Shown here: piece after piece, positions 23,060-36,074 of the stretch
Layout of the letters: every line of letters begins with the position of its first letter
Position numbering within the stretch: the stretch's first letter is position 1
Source: Argentina anserina
Taxonomy: Eukaryota; Streptophyta; Magnoliopsida; Rosales; Rosaceae
Direction of reading: 5' to 3'
DNA: 64,000 bases
NCBI RefSeq assembly: GCF_933775445.1
Contig: NC_065874.1
Coordinates: forward strand, 29,892,501-29,956,500
Position numbers and translations under genes: made by a program
The notes under the pieces: generated by a model
Databases searched by the model: none
What the model saw: the letters and a program-made list of their open reading frames with translations, nothing else
What the model was told of the DNA's origin: nothing

Positions 23060-25754
23060 TGTAACGACCCTAAAATTTCGAGCTTAAAAACTCAAAATTT
23101 CAAAGTCGTTAAACACTAAACAATTTCAATGAAATCGAAATCATTTAAAATGCCAAAGCGGATCATCTCTGAGTTCAAAATACAACTCAATCAAACCGAT
23201 TATTACAACCCAAATTATAATTCAATATTATAACAAATGGAATTGCGTAATCCTCACAACAAACTCACAAGATAGTCACACAAAATCCTCACACCAGCTG
23301 GAGATAAATAACTTCAAGTCCACTGAGCGGTACGTCAATTCCCACTAATCCACACCTGCGGAGTTATCCACTACACCATCGAATTGGTGCACCGGGATTG
23401 TAAACACAAACCCGGTAAGCTTTACAGCTCGTATGAGTAAAATGAAAATATAACTCGCATAACAATATATTCGAAAATCCAGAAATCAAACAAATATAAA
23501 TGCACTCATGAGTGAATGGACGGCCCATCTGGTTGTCCCAAAGAAATATGAAATGAAACGCTCATGAGAAATTAAGTAACCCTTCTGGTTACCCAAATGC
23601 ATTTATAATACGGGTACCAAGAACGCTGGTACACATCTGTTACCCCTTTCGTAATACACCGCCGATATTGGGCAACCACCCGCTACCCAATATCCAAAAA
23701 TATGAGTACTCATGAGCAGATAACCACCCGTTACCTCACATGCAGGACTCTGGCAGACAGACTAGAGCTCTAACTGCATCGTAACTTTCGCCCGGCCAAA
23801 GGCTAGGTTCCGACTTGCCAAACACGTACAATTATCTCACATCATATTGTACCAAATCAAGTTCGAAGACAAATCAACATTTTAACAATCTCAATGTTAA
23901 AATCACGTACAATAATCTCACATCATATTGTACCAAAAATCAAGTCCGAAGACAAATCAACATTTTAACAATCTCCATGTTAAAATCACGTAAAATAATC
24001 TCACATCATATTGTACAAATCAAAATCACATGCTCGATATATAAATCTCGTCATCAAAATGACATAAATCACGATAAAATCATAACAGTATATTATATAA
24101 CAAACTATATATATGTACATATTTACCATTTATACAATATATATATATAATCCATTATATCATATACATGTCATATTTCACAAACACGTCCGAAGACAAA
24201 ATTCGTCCGAAGACAAAACTTATTCGAAAACAAAACTCGTCCGAAGACAAAACGTTTTAACAAACACCATGTTAAAACCACGTACAATAATCACACCTCA
24301 TATTGTACACATTAAATCACATGCTCAATATTTAATTCTCGTCATCGAAATGACCAATTCAAATGAATTCATAACAGTATATAATATAGCAAACTATATA
24401 TATATGTACTTATTACCATTTATACAATATATATGTAATCCACTATATCGTATACATGTCGTAATTCAATATTAAAAACTCTTGTAAAATCTTGAACCTC
24501 CGCAAGGGTATATTCGTAAATATGTGAGATTTTACTCACATTCTTTCCTCCGTGCAACTTCCACGACCCTGAAAGTAATTTCCTCACTCGTTTCGTCAGT
24601 CACCTAATAGCACGATAAATGCTTAGAAAATGATACTTAAAATATCAGGTGACGAGTTCAGCACAGCTAAATGTTGTTCTTAAAACATTGTTCACGGAAC
24701 ACTGTTCATGTTTACTAATCACTGTTTTTACTAAACAACTGTTCACAGTTACAGTTTTGCCAAAACACTGTTCACAGTATTGTTTTACCATACCACTGTT
24801 CACATTCACTGTTACAGAGTACTATTCACATACACTATTCATGCGACGTCACTGTTCACATGAACTGTTACAAATCACTAATCATAGTTACTATTTATGC
24901 GTTGGTACTATTCACAGTTACTATTCATGCGGCGTTACTGTTCACCGACTGCCACCAATCATCACCAAGTTTCACCACCACAACCTAAACAACATTTCTA
25001 ACAACTTTCTAGTTGACACCAAGGTCTAAATCCGAGCTTAAACAGTCCAAACAACGAAGAACATAAATTCGGCACTATTCACAAACCCTAGAAATTGAAA
25101 TTTTGATTCGGGTACTTACACTTCGATTTGGCTCGATTCCTTTTGTGGGAACGTTGCTGGGACTGAGACAAGCAAAACCCCCCAAGAATCTCGAGCTATG
25201 GTGGCCGGAGGAGGCGGCGCCGCCACAGCAGCAACTTCCGGTGGTTGCTACACCATGTGTGGTTGTCGCCGGTGTGCAAGGCGTAGCCTAAAAGATGGGG
25301 ATCGTCGAGTCCGTCAGTTTGATAGGTGGCACGACACGAGGCAACGTCGGATGGTGGAGAAATCGGCCAGAGAAGGTTTTTGGTCGGGTGAACAGTACCC
25401 GAGCTGATTTTTAATCTCCTCTCCTTCCTTTTATACTATTTCCAAAATCGGAAACGAACTTCCGACGTTAATAACTTTCGCGTCCGACGTCCGATTCGAA
25501 CGCGTGACGTGCCCACGAACTCGTATCGATGAGCTCTACGACTTTCGTGAAGGACGTTTTCGGAACCGAGCGACAAAATAAAAGTCGATCTATATATTGC
25601 GGTAACGTTACGTTTTCTAATTAAACGATCCGAGAACGTTTCCGTTTTCGTTTCGAAATGTCGCAAACCTCCAATTGTCGTCTTGAATTAATTTCACAAG
25701 TTTAACACTTTGAAAATACTCGACATTTAGTTTCTAAAAATTCGGGTTATTACA
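23060..25754 (+). mobile_element. Solo LTR, 2.7 kb (family A, copy 1)
   Basis: Begins TGTAACGACCC and ends GGGTTATTACA, with GGCAT on both sides (23055-23059 and 25755-25759), a perfect target duplication. It is homologous along most of its length to 30802-33353, for example the shared block around GCGGATCAT, the CCCGGTAAGCTTT block and the GTCCGAAGACA repeats. No gag-pol is present, so this is a solo LTR. It ends about 310 bases past the stop codon of the copper transporter gene, on that gene's 3' side. Confidence 0.88.
24640..24945 (+). repeat. ACTGTTCAC-type short repeats inside the solo LTR
   Basis: More than ten variants of CACTGTTCAC or ACTATTCAT stand at irregular short spacing. The equivalent part of the second copy (about 32040-32350) instead shows TACGTAAA-type repeats, so this LTR segment expands different short motifs in different copies. 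Confidence 0.65.
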
Positions 25755-26065
25755 GGCATGGCCACGCAAGCAACTGAAGAAAGAATCCAGAAGTTTTGAA
25801 GCCACAATTTTGAATTAAATGGGTACTGGTTCACTCCCTGTTCATTATCATGATATGATTTACAAGTCAGAAACTACCATATAAAGCTCAAATTGCTCAA
25901 TAGGAATTAATTCGCATAGGTAGGGTTTCCGTGCTACCCAGAAAAGGAATGGATATCATATCATTCATAATTTAGGACATTTAATTTCTCCCAACTACTG
26001 TAAAATTGAAAATCAAATCAAAACAAGAATCTCACAATTAGCTCCATTAATCAATCCTAAAATAT

Positions 26066-26530
26066 TCAACACCTCACTGGAGGAAGATCAGATCTCTTAT
26101 CATCCTCCACAGATTTCTTGAAAACCCTACTGCCAAAAAGGAAGAACCCCAAAGTATGCCCAGCAACAGCAACCAGAAACACACCAGCGTTAAACGACAT
26201 GACAGCCAACATGACCATATATCCCAACCCGACCCTCAGACAGTGCAACAGAGTCTGGACCAGTCCGGCGGCCACGTGTCCCGATCCGGCCTTGATGATT
26301 CGATAATGGGAGAGCCACTCTACGAGGACAGCAAGGGCGAAGACGAAGAGTAGGGCCACGTAATACATGCCGGTGCTGGTGCCTGGCCAGTTGGAGAAGA
26401 GGACCTCAGCGGCTGTGCCCCAGAAGAAGGTCATGTGCATCATAATTTTCCGGTGAGGCATCGTCGTCGACGAGCCGTTCATGGATGGCGGTGGTGCCAT
26501 GGAACCCATGTCATGGTTACCATGATCCAT
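26066..26530 (-). CDS. COPT/Ctr-type copper transporter
   Basis: Intronless gene for a 154-residue high-affinity copper(I) transporter, which forms a trimeric pore in the plasma membrane or an inner membrane. The N-terminus is Met/His-rich (MDHGNHDMGSM, then MMHMTFFWG), the copper-collecting region. Three membrane spans lie near residues 53-73, 94-113 and 115-134. The selectivity motif Met-x3-Met is M107-M111 and the packing motif Gly-x3-Gly is G124-G128. The tail ends PPVRC, with a Cys as in several COPTs. Length and lack of introns fit the family. The ATG gives the full Met-rich start. It resembles the COPT1/2/6 type, but the subtype is not certain. Confidence 0.93.
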   Translation of the reverse strand: MDHGNHDMGSMAPPPSMNGSSTTMPHRKIMMHMTFFWGTAAEVLFSNWPGTSTGMYYVALLFVFALAVLVEWLSHYRIIKAGSGHVAAGLVQTLLHCLRVGLGYMVMLAVMSFNAGVFLVAVAGHTLGFFLFGSRVFKKSVEDDKRSDLPPVRC

Positions 26531-26633
26531 ACCTTCTATTTCTCACACTCTCAGCTCTCTGGAAAATTGGTGAAATCTGTGTTTTGGGGTTAAGATAAGA
26601 TCAATGAGGCGGTTTAAGGATTGGTTGTATGAA

Positions 26634-26639
26634 TTTATA
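26634..26639 (-). promoter_or_regulatory. TATA box of the copper transporter gene
   Basis: The minus strand reads TATAAA about 105 bases upstream of the ATG, a normal distance for a plant gene with a short leader. Confidence 0.6.
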
Positions 26640-26674
26640 AAGGGTGTTGGGGTGTCTTAATGAAGACTCTGCTC

Positions 26675-26705
26675 GTACAATATTGGGGCTCGTAATGTGT
26701 AGTAC
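26675..26705 (-). promoter_or_regulatory. Possible copper-response GTAC motifs
   Basis: Two GTAC cores lie upstream of the TATA box, at 26675-26678 and 26702-26705. The second reads GTACTA on the minus strand, matching the GTACTR core bound by SPL7-type regulators under copper shortage. The motif is short, so this is suggestive only. Confidence 0.4.
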
Positions 26706-26731
26706 AGTTCCAGAATTGGGAATTGCAAAGG

Positions 26732-26905
26732 AATTAAACGTAATAGTATTTTATTTATTTCTTTATCAATGATAATCAAATAGATAATTGACTTTTATAA
26801 ATTAATTTCTTTTTTAGAAATTAAACGTAATAGTATTTTACTTATTTCTTTATCCAATGATAATTAGATATATAATTGACTTTTATAAATTAATTCATTT
26901 TTTTG
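26732..26905. repeat. Tandem duplication, about 87 bp
   Basis: Two adjacent copies begin AATTAAACGTAATAG at 26732 and 26819 and end in similar TATAAATTAATT text. It lies just upstream of the copper transporter promoter. Confidence 0.75.
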
Positions 26906-27135
26906 TTACATTTAATTTCGGGTTCTTACGTGACCTGAATGTATGATAATAATAAAATGTATAATAAATATAAAATAGCTCGGGAGAGTGGATTTTACAC
27001 CACATTTTTAAATTTAGTTCTAATAAGAAGAGGACTATCCTAATAATAAGAGGTCATTGGAAAAAAAATTCTGATTGTTATGAACATAGTCATCACAAAT
27101 TTCACTTTCTGATATCTCATTCTAATGAGATAGGG

Positions 27136-29138
27136 TAGGGGTGGCACTTAAGACAGAAAAACCGAAAACCGAACCGAAAAAACCGGACCGAAACCGAAAA
27201 AAATTGAATCGAACCGAACACAAGAAAAACTGAACCGAACCGAATTAATCAGTTTTGTTTCAGTTTGGGCACATAAGAAACCGAACCGAACCGAAAAACC
27301 GAATTATTTATAAAATAATGTCGTTTTACGTTTATCTTACCGAATATTTGTTTTGATTAATGTGATTTTAGGTTTATATTATATATAATTATATGTTTTT
27401 TTTGTAGTGTTATATATGTATATATAATCATCTATGTTTATATGTATGTTTCAAATAAGTTTGCTAAAACAAACACACACATATATATACAAGCGGATGT
27501 GTAATTACTAAATCGCCTCAATATGAAGCAACTATATGAAGGAAACTTCTCAAGATCGATCGACACCAGTCGATATGATTGATATGTATATATAGTCACC
27601 TTGTAAAAATTTCATCCAATTCGGACATCGTTTAACCGTCGGAATTTCTGGTAAACCAAAAACAACATTAATATACCCTAAGGGAGAACCCATTACTAAG
27701 ATGCGAATGAGAAAAGTTGTTTACATATTTGAAGTCACATAATTTTTGTCATCGATCGTGCGTGGTCGAAATAAGGAAACTCATTTGGCAAACTCCCGGT
27801 CAATGGGATTTTATTATGTGAAAACACATGTTTTTTGGTTGACCGTTGGTACGGACGGTCAAACCATGTTCAAAACGGACGAAATTTTTACGGGTTCCCT
27901 AAATATATATACCGATCACATCTACTGGTGTCGATCGACCATATTTCAAACTGGAGTTGTCGATCGCTGAAGTGTCCACTAATGTACCATAACCTTTATA
28001 TTAGGGTTATAATAAAACTATCACATTATGAAGCGACTATATGAAGGAAACTTATCGGAATTGATCGACACCATCCGATGTGATCAGTATATATATTTAG
28101 TGATCATTTTAAAATTTCATCCAATTCGGACCTCGTTTGACCGTCGGAATTTCCGGTAAACCAAAAACAACACTAATATACCCTAAGGGAGGACCCATTA
28201 CCAAGATGCGAATGAGAAAAGTTGTTTACACATTTGAAGTCACATAATTTTTGTCATCGATCGTGCGTGGTCGAAACAAGGAAACTCATTTGGCAAAGTC
28301 TCGGTCAATGAGGGTTTTATTATGTGAAAACGCATGTTTTTTGGTTGACCGTTGGTACGGACGGTCAAACCATGTTCAAAACGGACGAAATTTTTACGGG
28401 TTCCCTAAATATATATACCGATCACATCTACTGGTGTCGATCGACCATATTTCAAACTGGAGTTGTCGATCGCCGAAGTGTCCACTAATGTACCATAACC
28501 TTTTATATTAGGGTTATAATAAAACTATCACATTATGAAGCGACTATATGAAGGAAACTTATCGGAATTGATCGACACCATCCGATGTGATCAGTATATA
28601 TATTTAGTGACCATTTTAATATTTCATCCAATTCGGACTTCGTTTGACCGTCGGAATTTCCGGTAAACCAAAAACCACACTAATATACCCTAAGGGAGGA
28701 CCCATCACCAAGATGCAAATGAGAAAAGTTGTTTACATATTTGAAATCACATAATTTTTGTCATCGATCGTGCGTGGTCGAAACAAGGAAACTCATTTGG
28801 CAAAGCCCCGGTCAATGAGGTTTTATTATGTGAAAACGCCTATTTTTTGGTTAATCGTTAGTATGGACAATCAAACTATGTTCAAAATGGATGAAATTTT
28901 TACATGGTCCCTAAATATATATGTTGATCACATCTATTGGTGTCGATCGACAATATTTTGAAACTAGAATTTTTTTTAAAAAAAAAAACCATAAAAACCG
29001 AACCGAACCGAACCGTTCGGTTCGGTTTTCAGTTTGCCTTATTGAAAAACCGAACAGTGAACCGAACCGAAGTTTAATTTCAGTTTGATTTATGGTTTGA
29101 CCCCAAAACCGAACCGTTTAAACCGAATGCCACCCCTA
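27136..29138. mobile_element. Non-autonomous hAT-like element with a tandem array
   Basis: The ends are TAGGGGTGGCAC on the left and TAGGGGTGGCAT on the reversed right. Flanks AGATAGGG (27128-27135) and AGACAGGA (29139-29146) agree at six of eight positions, a decayed hAT-size duplication. Both subterminal zones are packed with AACCGAACCGAA words. The middle is a tandem array of a ~506 bp unit. No transposase is present; the short open frames repeat with the array and are not taken as genes. Confidence 0.8.
27523..28965. repeat. ~506-bp tandem repeat, 2.8 copies
   Basis: Units start ATGAAGC at 27523, 28028 and 28535 (periods 505 and 507); the third stops early near 28965. Copies 2 and 3 are closer to each other than to copy 1. 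Each unit has an inverted pair: GATCGACACCAGT-type near its start and ACTGGTGTCGATC-type near its end, about 330 bases apart, so each can fold into a stem. This repeated unit accounts for nearly all of the element's interior. Confidence 0.88.
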
Positions 29139-30226
29139 AGACAGGATCGCCATTCTTCGACGACTCTCGCCCTTGCTTTGCATCGAACATACAATGCAGA
29201 TATTAATTGGAGATATCCATCAATATTATGTTACTTGCACTCAACTAAGCTTCACTTACACCTGTTTTTCCCGTTGTAAAAACCCATGGATTAGTAACGG
29301 TTAACAAAATATTTAAGTTCCATTCAGATAAGATTGACTTGATATAAATAGTGGTCAAGAATAATTGAACAAGGGTATTAGCTGAAGTCGACAGTGACGA
29401 GGCATCAGGCATGTCTACCAAGACGGCAAGACCATGTCCATAAGTCCATTGTGTCAAACTTTGCGTGCATGCATAAGCCGCATAAGCGGCTTGCAATATG
29501 CCAAAATATGCAACATGCATGTTTCTCTATCAGCCTGCGGTCTGCGGAGCTGCTTAATTTGATAGTACAATACTGCAATTCATCCACAGAGAAATCAAAA
29601 TCTAAGCACCAGGTAACAATGACGGAAGTATTAATCTAGAGGGTTAATTCGATGCAGCCATGACGTACTGATGAATCAAAGACCATGATTGAGTACTTTA
29701 ATTAATATTTAGAAGGGTTCTTATCTAATTATAATGGACTACTGCATTACAATATCACATTATTCACACACACACACACACATATATATGCATGAGATCA
29801 TTTTTAATTTTCTATGAAAACAACTGGGTGATATATGGCGATTCAAATGGATGAAGGGGCGGTATGAGGTTATTACTCAAATGTAATTAATAATCTATAT
29901 AGATAATCTATGATTGATTAAGTTGTTATAAGATGCACAATGTTGCATTCATGTTATCGAGTTAAAAGAGTTAAAGATATATATTTAGTTTAGAGTATAA
30001 ACTTTACACTTACAAGTTACAAGTGTGGTAGTCGTTAATTATAATTTCAATTTTTAGAGGAACACCATAGTAATTGGTTAGTGTGTGATGCCTCTGATTG
30101 CCAAATGCTGATATGACTTTGAATCATCTTTTTTATGATGTACGTGAAAAAGTTATATAACATTTCAAATAGTTCATGTTTTACCATGGCATCTGGCCAT
30201 CTGGGAATTCTTGCATGGGGCTTGCG

Positions 30227-30276
<50 letters not shown>

Positions 30277-30736
30277 TTTTCGTTTCCATAGAAAATTGAT
30301 GAAATTAACAAGGTGTATCACCCTGGTGTCGAGCTAAATTTCTACAAGACCATTTTCTATCTTTAGTATCTCATTATCATCATCACGTTAGATCCGTAGA
30401 GAAAGTGTTTAACCACCAATTAAGTTCGATCCAGATGGTTTCTACTGATACTAGTCGTTGGCATTCAGAATGTTATACTAGGTTTTGGTAACCATTGATA
30501 AAGATAACAAGGTGCACAATTGATGCATAAAATGATTCGTGATGAAGAGTCAAAGGATGCTGAGGTACCTAGTAGATTTAGTCAATCAACTAGATTATGT
30601 CCTCCGATAGACTCCTTCAAAGTATTGGAAGAAAGAAAAGCAAGAATTACATTAACCATCTTACATTCTTTATGTGCGCGTTCCATACATAGGTGGTGCC
30701 TAACTACTATATGTCTATTCTTTTTTACGTTGGTAC
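29139..30736. other. Intergenic, no gene seen
   Basis: No supported gene. It contains a short AC repeat (about 29765-29781) and a TA microsatellite of about 46 bases (30228-30273). Scattered short open frames show no domain text. Confidence 0.5.
30228..30273. repeat. (TA)n microsatellite
   Basis: About 23 uninterrupted AT units. Confidence 0.9.
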
Positions 30737-30801
30737 TAGGGATGTTAATCGGTCCTGGTGTCTGAAGGAACCATTGGAACCGAACCATCTAAGCTCCGTT
30801 C

Positions 30802-33353
30802 TGTCACGATCCCACAATTTCGAGTATGGAACTCAAATTTCGAAGTCATGAAAAACTCTAAAACAATCTCAATAAATCGAAATCATTTAATGTCACAGCG
30901 GATCATTACTGAGTTCAAAGTACAACTCAGTCAAATCGATTATTACAAACCAAATTTATAATTCAACATTATATCAAATGGAAATGTAAAAATCCTCTCA
31001 AATCCTCACCACAAGATAGAATAAAACAACTTCAAGTCTTCAGAGTTGTCCGTTGATTTCCACTAATCCACATCTGCGGAATTATCCCCTACATCATCGA
31101 ATAGGTGCACCTGGATTGTAAATACAAACCCGGTAAGCTTTGCAGCTCGTATGAGTAAAACAACAATATAACTCGCATAAAAATATATACGAAAATCCAC
31201 AATCATCAATCATAAATACATTCATGAGTCATTAGAAGACCCATATGGTTGTCTAATAATATGAAAATATATGTGCTCATGAAATTGGGCAACCCCTCTG
31301 TTTACCCAAATGCATTTATAATACGGGTACTCATGAGCGCTGGTACACCTCTGTTACCCCTCATGATAGTACGCCGCCGACATTGGCCAACCACCTGCTA
31401 CCCAATATCTAAAATATGGGTACTCATAAGTCGATAACCCATATGTTACCTCTCATGCAGTACACCAGCAGACAGACTAGAGCTCTAACTATATCGTAAC
31501 TGTCGCCCGGCCAAGGATAGGTTCCGACATGCCAACACGTCTGAAGACTGGTCCGAAGACAGAAAAACACGTCCGAAGACAGAAAACGTTTTAATCAATT
31601 CAATGTTAAAACCACGCACAATAATCATCACATGATATAGTACAAATCAAATCGACATGCTCAAATAAATAAACATCAACGCTAAAATGAACTCATTCGC
31701 AAACGGAAATTATGACAATATATAATATAGCAAACTCTATATATGTACCTATTTTACCAATCATACACATATACAATCCACTATATCATATACATATCAC
31801 AGTTCATTTCATTTTAATAAAGCGTAATCATGAATCTCCACAAGGGTAGATTTGTCAATGTGACAGTTTTACTCACCTTATAATCCTGATGGTAATTTCC
31901 ACGATTCCGAACTCAAATCCTTTACTTGTTGTGTCGATCACCTAGAATAGATAAGAAGTGAATTTAAAATCGTTACGTAAAACCTTAAATGCTGAAACAG
32001 TAATAATATTTAACTGTTAAGCAATTTCTGGTTTTTATGAAATTACCGTTCACGTAGTTACTATTCACGTATCAATGTACAAATACATATTAATTACGTA
32101 TTCATGTATGAGTACATACTATTTACATATTTCTGTACAAGTACATAGTATTTACGTATTCTTGTACGTCCATGTACTATTCAATCGTATATAATGACTC
32201 AGTAAATAATAATTACTGATTTACCCTTCAGAATTTATTTTTACAATTACTATACGTAAAAATTATTTTACATTCACCGTACGTAAAATAAATTTATATT
32301 TACTGTACGTAAATTACTTTTTACATTTACCGTACGTAAAAATAAATTTCACAAAATTACTGTTTTAAATCACCGTTCACGCGCCGCCGCATGTGGGGGC
32401 GCGTGGAGTACACGCGCCACCTCCGGCGACGGTGCATGGCGCTCACGCGCCACTCACTGTGGCAGTGCGTGGGGCCAACGCGCCGACTCCGAAACCGGCG
32501 CGTAGTACGTCAGCGCCGCCCCCTAACCTCTCCATTTTCCCTCATCTTCTCCTCCATGGCCTCCTACCCTCCTCACGCACCCACACGCGCCGCCTAAGGC
32601 GGCAGTATTCTCCCCTCCTCCTCCTCCTCCTCTGATCTCCTCCACATCCTCCTCAAATCCATCCTATACAACCAAAATCACACAAACAATAATCACAACA
32701 ACCAATTTAATCGAATCCTCACCTATTTCCTGCCTTGGAAGCACCAGAGCTCATTGGAGAGCTTGGACCGACTGTGCTCGGTTCGTGTGAGGAGAGGCGT
32801 GGCTTCACGGTGGCGAGGGAGGTCGTGCCTTGTTCGGAGGAGAGTGGAGTCGAGCTGGTGAGGACCTAGGAGCCGGCGGTGAGGGCCTCGTCGCCCGGAG
32901 GAGGGAGATCGCGGTGCGATTTGCAGAGGGAGGGGGAGCTCGGGGAGAGAGAGAGAAGAGGGAGGCGGGGTGAGGTGAGAGAGAAAGGGTTTCCGAAAAT
33001 GGAAACCCTACTCCTAAAAAATTTCCTTTTATACCCACTTCTAAAATCAGAAACTAACTTCCGTCGTTAATAACCTTCACGTACGACGTCTGATTAGAAT
33101 GCGTGACATGTCCGCAAAATCGTAACGACGAGCTCTACAACTTTTGTGAAGGAAGTTTTCACAAACGAGCGACGGAGTAAAAATCGATTCTTGCGTCGCG
33201 GAAACGTAACGTTTTCCTAATTAAAATTTCCGATAACGGTTCCATTTTCGATTTACAAAATCGTGAGGCGAAACCTTGCGGTTTATTAATCATACAAGTT
33301 TATAAAAATTCTACCAATTCAATAAATCGATCCCGAAAAATCGGGTCATTACA
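30802..33353 (+). mobile_element. Solo LTR, 2.55 kb (family A, copy 2)
   Basis: Begins TGTCACGATCCC and ends GGGTCATTACA, with CGTTC at 30797-30801 and CATTC at 33354-33358, a five-base duplication with one change. It is homologous to 23060-25754. It landed 65 bases inside the left end of the hAT element. A CGCGCC-rich segment (32380-32600) and TACGTAAA repeats (32225-32345) are peculiar to this copy. No coding region. Confidence 0.86.
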
Positions 33354-34370
33354 CATTCAGTTCGGATCCGGCAAGAAAAAATGCTTATATTAGTAGAACT
33401 GAACCGTATTTAAACATAAACGGTTCGGTTCAGTTCTAGTTGATGAAATTCATTAGAACCATTGGATTTTTACTAATGTATTCTTGACCGTTAGATTTCC
33501 ATGAGTTAGGATAATGAAGTCTTCACTACAACTCTGCCGTACAGACCTTTCAGACCTCTTTGTCCTCTTCTCTTAGACCTTTCTTTTTTCTCAGACCTCT
33601 TATAATCTCTCAAATACTCATACCCATCAATTCTCTTCTCTCATATAAATTTGCGATAGCTCACTCATTTGATGGCTCGATCGATTGATTTAATTCATTA
33701 GATTGAGGGTGGAGATTTTTCTGGTCTCACACTCTGAATCACTCACTCACTGAGCTTCAAATCGAATCTTTCTTATTTGGGTTGGTAAGTGCACTATATG
33801 TTTAAGACTTCCTCTGTCTAATTTTGGGTTTAATCAAATCTGTCTAATTCAAATTGTTTTGTTTCTAATTGGAATACAGAGAGTAAGAGAGATAGAGAAA
33901 GCGTTGGTTGGGAAGTGAAACTTGCGGACCATTTCAAAATTAAGAACGTTGGTGGGTATTCCTATTTATCTTTGGTTTTGTAATGTTGTTCAATGATATA
34001 TGTTTCATAACTTTGTTTCTTCGGGTTTCAGATTTCCTTCGTTATTGCTTTGTTTGCTTACTTAATGTGAAATTGAATACGAATGGATCATTGTTCTGAA
34101 CAGTTTTGGTGTTTGTAGCATGATTGAGAAATCCAATTGTGATCTTGAACTGCATTTTGGGGCTTTTGGTTTGAATAATGATGGCTTAGATTGAAGTATT
34201 GTTCTTCGTTTTGAATTATTGGTTAATTTGATACGTAATTGTGTATGGTTTTTCCTTTTGATAGTTTTATATACAAGTTGTTGTGGATAAAGGCCATTCT
34301 TTTGTTCTTGTATTTTGTTATAATAAGAATATGAGATATGTATGTACTTATTGTAATTTGCAGGTATTCA

Positions 34371-36074
34371 ATGTTTGGATCAAATAGGAGCTATTATTTT
34401 GATGAGTCTGATGAGTACAACTATGGAAGTGATGACTGAAATGTGATTATGGTTGTTGATCATATAGTTCAAAGGTAGGAGGAAGTTGCCAAAGCTCGGA
34501 GTTGAAAGAAAGCAGTAGTTAGTAATGAAGCTGCTTAACTTCCTGAACAACCCGAACCTGTAAAAAATGGAAGAAAAGAAGTGCAGAATGTGTATCCTCA
34601 TTTTGTAACTAAGAGTCATCCATTGATGGGGGATATTGATGGTGTTCACAAGAAAGTTGGCTCATTCAAAAGAATCCACTGTAAGTATTGTGACACATCC
34701 TTTGTTGTTAATGCAGCAACTCATGGTACTTCCACACTTAGGAAACATGTTGAGCAGATTTGTAAATTTTATCTCAGTAGAGTTAAGGTAGGATATAGGC
34801 AGCATGTATTTTTTAGTAATGTGGTAAATAGTGAGAGCACTGTCATGATGGTTAATCGGACACAAAAGAACTATGTTAGAGTTGCAACGCATATGATTGT
34901 TGTTGATGAGCTTTCGTTTAGTTACATTGATGCTCCTGGGTTTAATTACTTTTGCAAACAAGCTGTGTCTCTTTTTAATGTTCCATGTAGGCAGACTATA
35001 GTGAAGAGATTCTTAGAGATGTATGATTCTAACAAGGAGGAGCTTAGGAACAAATTCAAGTCTCGTAGTGTTTGTTTGACGATAGACACTTGGACGTCTT
35101 GTCAAAACATTAATTAAATGGTTGTCACTACCCATTTCATTGATAAGGGATGAAATATGCATAAGAGAGTGCTTGCATTTTGTTTGGTACCGAATAATGA
35201 AGGTGTGACAATTGGTCAGATTTTAGAGTTTTGTCTCTTTGATTGGTCAATTGATAAGGTTCTATGCACTTCTATTGACAATGCATCGGCAAACAAAATT
35301 GCCATCAACTATGTGAGGGATAAAACGTATAGTTGGGAGATTAAACCGGTTCTTAGAAATAGGTTTATGTATGTGAAATGTTTAGCTCACATAATAAATA
35401 TCATTGTGAGATCTGGTTTGAAGACCTTGGAGAAGTATGTGGTTGCAATAAGGAATGTTGTGAGGTATGTAAGGGGTTCTAGTGCAAGAAACAATGAATT
35501 AGAAAGTGTGTCGAGAATGAGAACATTGATTGAAACAAGGTTTGCACCTTAGATGTTCCAACAAGGTGGAATTCCATCTATTTTGGACTCGACTTGGGGG
35601 TATATCAAAGCTTTTGACAGATTGTATTATGATGATATAAGGTATACAAATTATTGGGATGAGGATGAACCTCAGGATGAAGATGAGATACATATGGCGA
35701 GTGAAGTAAATAGTAGGGTTGAAACAACAACCAAACTAGTTAGTGGGAGAAGGGCTGCTATGCAAGAAGATTGGGATATGGTAAACAAAATGAGGAAATT
35801 GTTGGGATATGAAGTTGATAGATATTTATTGGACCACATTGAAAGACCTATTAAAATACCTGGTGAGGAGGAGGATTGAGGGATTTTAAACTGGTAGGAG
35901 GTGAATGGTGATAAATATCCAAACTTGCAATCACTTGCAAGAGATGTACTTGTAGTACAAGTGTCTACAATTGCAAGTGAGTCAAGTTTCATTACCAGAA
36001 AAAGGGTGATAGATCCGTACCGAGCCTCTCTACTATCTAAAACTGTTGAAAAACTTATTTGCCTTCAAAATTAG
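34371..36074 (+). pseudogene. hAT transposase with BED zinc finger
   Basis: Transposase of the surrounding hAT element, of the RICESLEEPER/Tam3-like kind. ATG at 34371. A BED finger near 34680-34760 has HCKYCDTSF followed by STLRKHVEQ. The core has CLTIDTWTS and the RNase H-like region with FCLVPN, TSIDNASAN and CLAHIINIIV. The C-terminal dimerisation region (SESSFITRKRVID) ends at a stop at 36072-36074. Broken by at least three in-frame stops near the N-terminus, a stop at 35115 and one at 35550, plus frame changes. A DE-rich, non-conserved piece lies at 35640-35880. No active protein is expected. Confidence 0.85.

Noticed and set aside
25103..25407. Open frames near the end of the first solo LTR.
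   Set aside because: GC-richer patch inside a solo LTR with perfect target duplication; the second copy does not preserve the frames.
27746..28961. Three similar short frames starting MSSIVRGRNKETHLA.
   Set aside because: They repeat with the ~506-base tandem unit, are opened at non-ATG codons and end differently in each copy; repeat structure explains them.
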